Assembly (NCBI GenBank): GCA_951812925.1
Contig: OX638369.1
Span: 52,695,061 to 52,759,060 of the forward strand
DNA length: 64,000 bases
Reading direction: 5' to 3'
Origin: Calliopum simillimum
Lineage: Eukaryota > Arthropoda > Insecta > Diptera > Lauxaniidae
A program made the position numbers and the translations under genes. The notes under the pieces are model-generated. The model searched no databases. It saw nothing but the letters and a program-made list of their open reading frames with translations, and was not told the origin of the DNA. Of this stretch, positions 55,543 through 64,000 are shown in pieces (positions within the stretch are counted from its first letter, which is position 1; the number at the start of each line of letters is the position of its first letter).

Positions 55543-56448
55543 GGGTAAGGGAGGGAAATATGGACTACGTGGGTAATATGGACTACGTGGGTAATATGGA
55601 CCACACGGTTATTTCCCACTGCATACATAGGATTTACCGTTATTCATGGTCAAACTTAACGCTAATGCCTAAAGCTTATATTGGGGCGATTTTAGCTTTC
55701 GGTGAAGTCGTATGTTTCTGTAAAGTTGATTTTTCTAAAAAAAAGATCAGTGATAATTTTTTTTTAGTGAGTATATTTCATTATTTCACTTTAAGGACAT
55801 CGCGTTTTTAAATAAATGGTAAATTATATAAAGTCAGTGAATACCATTTATAATTTATTAGCACAAATAAGTTCATTAACCAAAAGAGTTTTTGATAAAA
55901 ACATCATTTATTTCACCAACACGTGCTGTGGGTAATATGGACCACCAAAAAAAAAAAAGCCTCAAAAACAAATGTATTTATCATCTTTTTCAGATGGGGA
56001 ATCTAGTTGCAGTTTTCATGACGAGTCTGATGGTCATTATATGTAATTCGTTAACTACAAAGGAAAAAAATTATAAAAAATGCATATAATGCAATACCCT
56101 TTACTCAGAAGATCGATGTGGCGAATTTTGGGTTGAATGTGTAATCTGACATTCTTGGAGTCATGAAAAATGTGCCGCATGTGGAAGTGGCATTTTTATA
56201 TGCAACTTCTGTACCAAATGGACTATATGGTCCATATTACACTACACTTTTTTTTTATCTTCATTTTGAGTATTTTCAGTTTTTTAATTTTTTTCTTTAT
56301 CCTGATGAGATATTTATCTAAAAGTGAATCAAAATAAAGGTAAATTGTTTCCTTTACTGGATGACATAAAATTAACTGTTTTGTTTTATGTATTTTGGGT
56401 TTTATTTAAAGAAGAAAGATGGGTGGTCCATATTTCCCTCCCTTACCC
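55543..56448 (+). mobile_element. Pogo-like element with PHD-finger remnant
   Basis: TIR GGGTAAGGGAGGGAAATATG on both ends (right end inverted), left flank TA, right flank AA. GTGGGTAATATGGAC repeats lie inside the left end (55569, 55588, 55929). The plus-strand interior carries a PHD-type zinc finger remnant. TIR style and the C-terminal PHD finger fit pogo-type transposases of insects. Internally deleted. Confidence 0.7.
55996..56215 (+). pseudogene. PHD-finger remnant of a pogo-like transposase
   Basis: After a possible acceptor (TCTTTTTCAG, 55984-55993) the frame reads ESSCSFHDESDGHY and a stop. From 56081 it reads CI, a stop, CNTLYSEDRCGEFWVECVI, a stop, HSWSHEKCAACGSGIFICNFC. The C-x2-C, C-x2-(C), H-x4-C and C-x2-C spacing is that of a PHD finger. 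The second stop replaces a zinc ligand (TGT/TGC to TGA). Dead. Confidence 0.65.
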
Positions 56449-56699
56449 AACTAAATATATTATTTTATCTTTGCATAATTAAATCAATAAGCAATAAGAG
56501 GGGCTATCCACCAGTTTTAAATTTAAAAAAAAAAAATTGGTATTTTCATTGTGATCATTGTGATATTACTGTTTTTGCAACATTTCGTCATAATCCGTTT
56601 CATCATTCTCCGTCGTTTTTTTTTTTTGCAACATTTGCATCATTCTTCGTTTAGTACCCTTCGACCAGTTTTTTTTTTTTTTTGTTAGTTTCGCTTAAA

Positions 56700-57400
56700 C
56701 TATTTATTTAAAAAATAAAACTTAAATTTGGTCTTAACACTTAAAAAAACTTTTTAAAAATCCAACATGAATGTTTATTTTCTAAAATCTTATATAAATT
56801 TAAATTTTTGGTTTCAGAATCGCTTACATAAACTTTGTTCAAATTTTACAAAACTTTCGGTGTTGCCACCCGTTTTTTCTTTTTTTTGTTAATTTTGCTT
56901 TAATCATTTATTGTGAAATTACACATATTTTTTGTTAATTTTTGATACTTAAAATAAAAAAAAAAATATTAAAAAAACAAATAACAAAAAATAGGTGGCA
57001 ACACCAAAAGTTTTTGGTCTATTTTTAACAAGTTTAGTTAAGTGTTTTAAGACTACATTTTTATTTTTTCTTAAAAAAAATGATTTAACAAAAACTTAAA
57101 AAAACCACCATATGGGAGCCCTGAAAATTTTTCTGTAATTTTAAAAAAGTTTATCTGTGCGTTTCTGAAAACAAAAATTTAAATTTAGTCAAAAAAAAGT
57201 AAGATGTGGCAACCTTAAAAATGTATAATAGATTTTTCAAAGACTTTTTTATTTAACCGTTTTGAGACAAAATTTTATTTATATTTTTTTATATATAGTT
57301 ATGTATGTATTAATTAAGCAAAACTTTGAAAAAAAAACATATGGCAACCCTGAAAGTTTATGTTCATTTTTTAAAAATGTTCCAGAAGTTATAGTCATCA
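56700..57400. repeat. Inverted and dispersed GGCAAC repeats
   Basis: ACTTTCGGTGTTGCCACC (56850-56870) and GGTGGCAACACCAAAAGT (56994-57012) are inverted copies with diverged AT-rich extensions on both sides. GGCAACCCTGAAA-type motifs recur at 57116, 57205 and 57338. No coding. Confidence 0.5.
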
Positions 57401-57404
57401 TATT

Positions 57405-58005
57405 CTATACCTTCAAGTAATACTTAAATAAAAAAAAGTAGGTGGGGACAAAAAAACCATGTGTCGGTACATTTCTTGGAGATCTACCCATATGCTTTTA
57501 AATCAGTGATATCCAAAGCCTATGCCCATGGGCACTTGAGTTTTTGTGCTTAAAAGCTTACCACATACGCATTCACTCACATCACACTAAAGATTATTGG
57601 TGTATTCTTGTTTTTTGAATTAACGTTCAGTTTCCAAAATATTTGACCGTTTCAGAAAATCGACTTTTAACAAATTATTGTAACATTGCTAAATTTGGGG
57701 TCATAATAGCTACATTAATTTTCTATCCTCAACCGAAAACACACTTAAAATATCTTAAATGGTATAGTAGCTATGATTTTTGCAATAAGATAAGCCATAA
57801 CGAGCCACTGCCCAATGTTGCGCTAGCTCTAAATGATCATAAAATCTCAGCTCACTTTCTTGACACTCTCTTTCAGATTTTTGGGCGCAATAGTGGAAAC
57901 TCCAAAAGTGTTTTTTTATGAATCAGTCTACCATTTATTTTTTCCACCTACGTAACAAATTTCTTCGAAATACCTTTTATAGTTGACGAGATATAAGGGT
58001 ATGTA
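57405..58005. other. Intergenic, no gene seen
   Basis: A 92-codon frame at 57643-57921 has mixed composition but no recognisable domain or splice context. Confidence 0.35.
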
Positions 58006-58008
58006 ACG

Positions 58009-58450
58009 AGCAGTGATAAGCAAAATTAGTCTTGATCTTATTCTTGATCATTTCCCGATATAGCTTCTTAAGATGGGAGACAAAAATTTTGCACAAGTTT
58101 TAGATTGGTGCTGGACATGGATATCCTAAGTTTTTATTAATGGTTGGACTCATTATGTAGTTGGTTTGATGTGGTTTATCCCTATAGTATTTTTCTCGAA
58201 AAATGAAGAAGACCAAAACAGCTATTTACTTAGTTATTTACAGCCAATAAGAGTTTAATGACCATTTCGAACATAAAATCATTTCTCAATACGAAAGTTG
58301 GTCTTTTGAAAACCCAAATGCTTTGAAAAAACATGGTTCAAAATTCCACATTTTTTCAAAATCATGGCCGAGACCAAGATACAATATAATATCAAAACCA
58401 AGATCAAGGCTCAGTGACCAAAAACCGTAGCAGTCTTGTTCCTGAATTGT
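58009..58450. mobile_element. AAGACCAAGA-rich MITE, copy 3 (diverged)
   Basis: Left end CAGTGATAAGCAAAATTAGTC. TGGCCGAGACCAAGATACAA and ATCAAAACCAAGATCAAGGC near the right correspond to the 44860-44930 and 48001-48435 copies. The right boundary is uncertain. Confidence 0.55.
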
Positions 58451-58454
58451 CGAA

Positions 58455-59990
58455 AAATCTAAATTTTTAAATTTGGCAACTCTACTGGCGTCAGAGAATA
58501 TTTTTCAAAGGATTCTGCTTTTGAATGCAACAGCAGGATTTTCACTTGTACTCTTATTACTGCAGTACACATGGGAGTTGCTGTCGTTATGCCCGTCGTT
58601 GCCGTCAACTTCATTCACTTCGTAAGCTTTACTGACTGCCTACTGCTCATATCCTTGTTGTGAGAGTAGACTGGTATTAAATTTGCTGAAAATTGCTAAG
58701 TCGTGTCTTTTATTTGATAAGCGCAGCTAGGATAAATACACAAAGGACTCATGCTCTTTTTCTTTCACTAGACAAAATTGGTTGACAAAACTCTGTGGAT
58801 TTGTAAATTTTTTTGGTTTAAACATAAAACATAAACAAACGAAGACTCATAAATGTATAAAGTTTCAATTACTGTATCATATGGACATTACATTTGTTAA
58901 GTAATGTACTTTTTGGTTAATTTGAAAAAACTCATCAGAAGAAAAGAAAAAACTGCTAAGATATAATGAACCGTCAGTTTCCCCAACTCCTGTTACATTC
59001 AAAGAAAACTCACCTAAAGTTATTTGACTGAAGAAACACTCCATAAATTTAATTCACCTTAGAAAAGTGCATTTCTCCCATTAAAATCAATACTTTGTTT
59101 AGTTACTTATCTTTAAATGTCAATTACAGAAAAAGCACATTTTAGCTTTCATCATCACATTAAAGCAACACTTAATCTAACACTTAAACCGAAAAGTTGA
59201 AAATCTCTCTAACGCCAACATATGAGTCCCGCATTTGAAATGCTGTCCAATAAAGAATTCAAATTGAGTGTATTTGAATTTAAAGGCAGAGGAGCGCACT
59301 CATCTCCTCTTTACTCTTAAAGACCACATAGAATTGTGGTCTTTATGAGTTCTTATCAGTGACGCAATAAAATCTTCTAGTTGAGTGCTTTCAAGTGCTG
59401 GAGCTCCAAAGGCAGCAACTCGTTTTTAAGTCACTGAAGGCTGAATGGCTGGTGGCTGACTGCCTCTGTCAGTTGATTTTCGTATTTAATGCACTCGCTT
59501 AATGTGTGAATTTGTTAATTTCAAGTTTAGTTAATGAAACTTGTTGGCTTTTATGTAGTACGTAGTTATTTTAATGAAAATTTTATGTATTTTAGTAGTT
59601 TATTGATTTAATTTGTTTCCACTAATTGAGAGCAGTGATTGCTTTTAAATGTTAAATACTACAAATTGTATCAGAACGTTATTTTTTATTACATATTGGA
59701 AGTTGCTTTGAAGGAACCACTCCCTGAGATTCATAGCAAAACTTGAGTTTTTGGTCGAATACAAGACAAGAAAAATCAAACATGGGTGGGAGAGAGTTAC
59801 AGATAGAAACTTTTAAGTCTGGGATCCAGGATATGTATGTTGAAAGTTTTATTATCATTTACATAATACCTAAAGTCGATAATGTGCCAAAAAGAACTTC
59901 ACACGCTACCCATTGTAGAGGCATCTCAAGCTTTTTCCTCCATGGTTTGGATAACTTATCTTACTATCCCATATATACGCAATGTGATGA
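58455..59990. other. Intergenic, no gene seen
   Basis: No gene or paired repeat recognised; the composition is mixed, with short repeated TTAATG motifs near 59510-59575. Confidence 0.4.
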
Positions 59991-59993
59991 TAA

Positions 59994-60030
59994 ATATTCT
60001 CCTTTAACTCCTAGGAGGAGCATAGGGCCA
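59994..60030 (-). mobile_element. Terminal 37 bp of an RTE LINE
   Basis: GGCCCTATGCTCCTCCTAGG followed by AGTTAAAGGAGAAT (minus strand) is identical to the 3' end of the 36389-36870 LINE. An extreme 5' truncation of the same family. Confidence 0.7.
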
Positions 60031-60639
60031 AAAAAGAAGATGAAATACGGTTACTGTATTGTAAATGAAAAACTATTTTATTCAAATTTTACAAAATTGT
60101 ATAGAAGATAGAAAATTTACGTCCAATAGTGCGTTGTAACAATAAGTGAAATAAACGAAGCTAAAATATCAAATGTGGCGTGAATACAAAAACAGTATTA
60201 ATGTAGTTACATTGAAAAATTAAAACAAATCAGACAAAGTTTATTTTGAGAGCTTACATTTACTTTCTTTATTTTCTGAGTAAAATTTGGTTAGGTTTTC
60301 TCAAACAACGCTTTCAGTATAGCGTTTCAAAGATTCTAAGGAGGTACCACGCTCAATTGTCCAAATTAACCGAATTTCTTTTATTTGTTTATTTGAAATT
60401 ATTATATCAAATATATAATGAAATCACAAGTGGATTATTCTTCTAGAATATCTTATTCCCATCAAAGCAAGAAGATTGAATTAACCATACAGAAATCTCT
60501 ATAAGTTTGCTAAGAAAATCCTCTTAAAATTTCAGAAATATTTTTTCATCATTTCCATGTAAGTAACGTGAGAAACTTATTAATTTCTAGTTCTAAGGAG
60601 TAAACCTTATAAGGGTCGTTCCGCGCTATTTCGATCATA

Positions 60640-61130
60640 GACAAGTGCATATAGTCTGCATAAAAATATTTTTTTTGAAAACTTTTACTAAAAAATTATT
60701 AAATAAAATAATTTTTTTATAAACAAATTGATTTTTTAGACCACATAAAATGGAACAAAAGTAAGAAGATTTCTCTATGGTTTTCATCCAAAAAGAAAGT
60801 CACATCGAAACCATAAAGAAATCTTCTTAAAATAACATATTCTATAAAAGTATAATAAGAAAGAGAATATAATAAGAAAAAATCTTAGTGTTTTTCTAGA
60901 AGATTTATCATGAAATTAAGATGATTTTCCCATAATTTTTAATCGGGTGAAAACATTGTTTCAAGAAGAAATCTTATTAAAAACGATGAGAATTCTTCTT
61001 AATATTATGTATAAGGTTTTCATATAAATGGAAGAAGATTTTCTCTATGGCTTCGATGTAACTATCTTTTTGGATGAAAACCAAAGAGATATCTTCTTAC
61101 TTTTGTTCTATTTTATGCGGTCTTATTCTG
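60640..61130. mobile_element. Foldback-like inverted repeat
   Basis: 60736-60826 (CATAAAATGGAACAAAAGTA, GGTTTTCATCCAAAAAG) and 61027-61125 are inverted copies of about 90 bp, about 85 percent identical. Diverged AAGAAGATTTCTCTATGG units extend toward the centre at about 60930. No coding capacity; the 67-codon frame is an arm translated. Confidence 0.6.
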
Positions 61131-61408
61131 TTCTTATGGGACCACTTTTTCCAACAACTTGGTTATACATAGTGGGTAAAAATATTCTATGGAAAATTTC
61201 GGTAGGCATCACCAAAGACAACCATCATTAACTCATTACGAAGATGCGGGGGAATAAAGACTTCGGTTGCAAATATTTGCATACGGAAAAGCCTAAAATA
61301 TTATTCATGATACAAATAATAGAAACCAGACCATTGGTTTACATGTTTTCTGATTGCACTCTTTACAAGATGGGAAATAAAAGTCCACTGATTGAATGTA
61401 AAATTATA

Positions 61409-61837
61409 GCTGACTTCCTAAACTAAGGTTGCAATGCAACACTGCAATGCATTCGGTTCCTAAATAAAGTAGCAACATTTTTGACAATGTCATATGTTCC
61501 TTTTTGAACGGAAACTCTTTTTACTACACAACAGCTGCGCAACTAGCGCATCAATTTTAATATTGTTGCTCAAAATTTGGCGCGAAGCAATATGGATGAA
61601 ATAAAGTAAGTAGTGAATTTAATTAACAATTATGTTAGTTTTATAATATTTTAAGCATGTTTTCAAAATTATTCATTTTAACAACACAACAACCACCTCG
61701 AGCAATTTTTGTGTTCCTTTATTACTGAAAAACGCAACGTCAAAGTTTGACAGAGCAACATTTGTAACAGTGTTGCCGTGTAAATGTTGCGCATGTGAAA
61801 ACATGGTTGCATTGCAACTTTAGTTTAGGAAGTCAGC
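61409..61837. mobile_element. 429-bp MITE with 32-bp TIRs
   Basis: GCTGACTTCCTAAACTAAGG and, inverted, GCTGACTTCCTAAACTAAAG both continue TTGCAATGCAAC. The interior has ATGGATGAAATAAA|GTAAGT near 61592, which looks like a short first coding exon and a splice donor left over from the autonomous parent. The target duplication is unclear. Confidence 0.7.
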
Positions 61838-62559
61838 CTATGTTTACTAGCTAGCAAGAACGTCTTCATATCAAAACTTAAAGAAAACGGACCCTAGAAC
61901 ATACTACATTTTGACATAAGTAAGAATATCTCGCTTTGCAAAAATACCCTTAAATTGGTAAAAATTACCATTGGTTGGTAACTCAGGAAAATGAATAAAA
62001 AAATAAAAAAAAAAACCTATAATTGTAAAATTTTGTAAAGTGAGAGTACGATGTGAATTTGTTTTCGCAAATCTAGTGATAAGTATTATATAAAAAATAA
62101 TTGAAAAAGGGCACTGGAAAATAAACGGCGAGTACTTGAAAATTTGGAGGAATGAAAGATTCTAGGAGGCAAACTAATGACTAAGTGTTGTGATGGGAAC
62201 AAAAGGTGGGTATTAAGAATACAACGGATCCTGAAATATTTTCATAGGAAGCTTAAAATTAAGAATTCTAGCTGAAAACAAATTTGTTAAGGAGTCAAGA
62301 TCTCATTGCAGAAGAGAGAAAACTTAGTTTGATTGAGGTTAGCGACATCGATGAAATCGTTAAACATAGAACAGTGCTTGAGGTTTTCACTTTAAGAGCA
62401 CCTTAAGGTGATCATCACCTTTTCTAACATATTCTAAAAAAAATTTCACTAGGTGCCACCGAAAAAATAAAATACCGATCGGATGGTGGCAACCCTATAC
62501 GGTAACGCACGTACACCAACGACTCAGGATAAACACAACATTAAATAACTTCAAAAAAA

Positions 62560-62925
62560 CATAACTTGGATACTATAAAAGAAACCACGATTTTGAGGGA
62601 AGGAAAATAATTATAATAAAATTTACTTTTAAATAAAAATATTCAAAAAAAAAAATAAAAATTGTGCGCCACACCCCAAATTGGTTTAAACAAGAAAAAA
62701 AGTTTTTATAAATCCAAAATAAAAATTTATTTTTTAGTGTAACTTTTTTTCAAGAGCTCATATGTATTTTGTTACACTAACTCTGAAAATTTCATTAAAA
62801 ACGGATAAAAAGCCGAAGAGCTATTTTCAAATATGTGAGCATCCAAAAGTTGCATCGAACTTCCTATGGCCGCCATCTTGGATTTTTTTGAAATTTCAGA
62901 AAATTTTTTTACCACAGATGACAAC
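62560..62925 (+). repeat. Dispersed repeat, copy 2 (pair at 7670-8045)
   Basis: Collinear with 7670-8045, including ATTTTGAGGGAAGGAAAATA, GGATAAAAAGCCGAAGAGCT and GGCCGCCATCTTGGATTTTT. Confidence 0.7.
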
Positions 62926-62929
62926 CCAA

Positions 62930-64000
62930 ATCTTAATCGATTGCACAAAGGTAGACCAGAATTGATTGAATGAAAGTATGAGTTTTGAAATAGAAAAAAT
63001 CATCTGAATGAACAAAACTTTTTATCAGATCGTTGTGAAAGCTATTTCATACTAAGACTCATCTAATGCTTTAAAACATTCAATTCAACTGTTCAACTGC
63101 TAGAAAAAGTACAAATATGATATTTCCAATTAGTTAATGATTTAATATTGATTAAATACGTAAATAATTTATTTGTTTAACACAAACTATAATCTGTACA
63201 ACTCACTAGCATCGATAGAGTTTCGAACCCATACAAATTCGAATGAATAAATCATATTACATATTTATGGCAATTCATGCATACAACATCATTTTATATT
63301 TACAAACACACAAACCAACACATTTGCAAATTAAGTATGTAAATGTAAGGGTTTTACATATACTTATTTACATATTTACAATCATACGAAGACTGTTTGC
63401 TTGTTATCCTTAATGTTGTTTATAGAGGAGCATATAGTGCGCTTTGCTTTGCTGTTTATTTCATTTATTGCAATTAAATTACTGCATTTCATTGCATTAA
63501 ATACAAAGGGATTATGGATTTATGCCAAAAGGATGAATGCGAGCAGAGATGAAGATGCTTTTTGCCTCAGGTCAAATTTAGTTGGTTTCATTACGCGTTG
63601 TGTTGTAGCAGTCATTCGAAGGATATGGTGTGTTGGGAGTCTTTCAAAGCCGTCAATATGCAATTGATATGCAGTAGAAGATGTATGAATGTGTTGTTGT
63701 TGTCGATGATGGTAGATGTAGTTGATGCTGTTGATGATAATGGTTTTGGTAATAGCTTGCGGCTCAAATTCATGCATGATGAGATCTAATACAACCAGAA
63801 ATGTATTTAAACAACAGAGTTTTATATTTTGCACATGGAGTGAGAAATTCTAAAATTTGTTTCCGAAAGAGTTGAATGAGAGTGTTTTTCCAAGCAAAAA
63901 ATAATACAAAATTAAATATTGCACCTTAAGTTTTCATTAAAATTATTGGAGTCGTTTTCGAGTAATATTGAATCAAAATTTTCAATGGCGTGGCATTTAT
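62930..64000. other. Intergenic, no gene seen
   Basis: AT-rich; frames of 75-104 codons at 63401-63834 overlap on both strands and have no domain. A (GTTGATGATG)-like stretch lies near 63690-63740. Confidence 0.4.

Noticed and set aside
1..64000. CRISPR arrays, bacterial operons or phage genes
   Set aside because: The direct repeats found are minisatellites without spacers of constant length, and the coding content is eukaryotic with spliceosomal introns.

Overview
The window looks like AT-rich euchromatic DNA of a brachyceran fly, plausibly a tephritid-type fruit fly. The reasons are one short-intron gene (58 and 56 bp introns), Tc1/mariner, pogo-like, hAT, piggyBac-like and Transib-like elements, RTE and RNase-H-bearing LINE tails, and abundant poly(A)/poly(T), CAA/CAG and CA tracts. 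The species cannot be fixed from the sequence alone. No bacterial, plasmid or CRISPR features were seen.

Only one host gene can be defended: a three-exon polypeptide N-acetylgalactosaminyltransferase (27243-29117, + strand, 586 residues) with a Golgi type II membrane anchor, a GT-A catalytic domain and a C-terminal ricin-type lectin domain. Almost everything else is a nested graveyard of transposable elements and their non-autonomous derivatives.

Layout. 1-867: a TIR element cut by the window edge and carrying tRNA-like units. 1207-2042: a foldback element built on a 29-bp minisatellite. 4162-4745: hAT remnant. 5893-6752: a TA-flanked element with a 69-bp TTAA-flanked palindrome inside. 11497-11867: LINE 3' end. 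12942-14607: a 1.67-kb near-perfect palindrome made of two inverted Tc1-transposase fragments. 14835-15550: TTAA-flanked element. 17738-18355: hAT-like MITE. 19741-22291: large TA-flanked element with a tRNA-like unit. 24684-27086: two pogo-like elements just upstream of the gene. 29829-33440: foldback element, mariner and a second mariner fragment, nested. 35021-35620: ACTAGT-rich MITE. 36389-36870: RTE LINE end. 38402-40101: TA-flanked element with a piggyBac-like pseudogene and a tRNA-like unit inside. 43040-44960: MITE interrupted by a hAT element with an 8-bp target duplication. 46558-48435: LINE remnants plus MITE. 48945-53140: a MITE, then a mariner broken up by a minisatellite and a Transib-like palindrome. 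53740-54060: LINE end. 55543-56448: pogo-like element with a PHD-finger remnant. 56700-61837: further inverted repeats and MITEs.

The most unusual recurring theme is that several TIR elements carry a tRNA-like block with A-box/B-box-like motifs, a shared upstream motif close to TACAAATTT and a downstream T-tract. This looks like a pol III cassette riding inside DNA transposons. The second theme is long palindromes (Tc1, Transib, foldback types) that would give long hairpin RNAs if transcribed.
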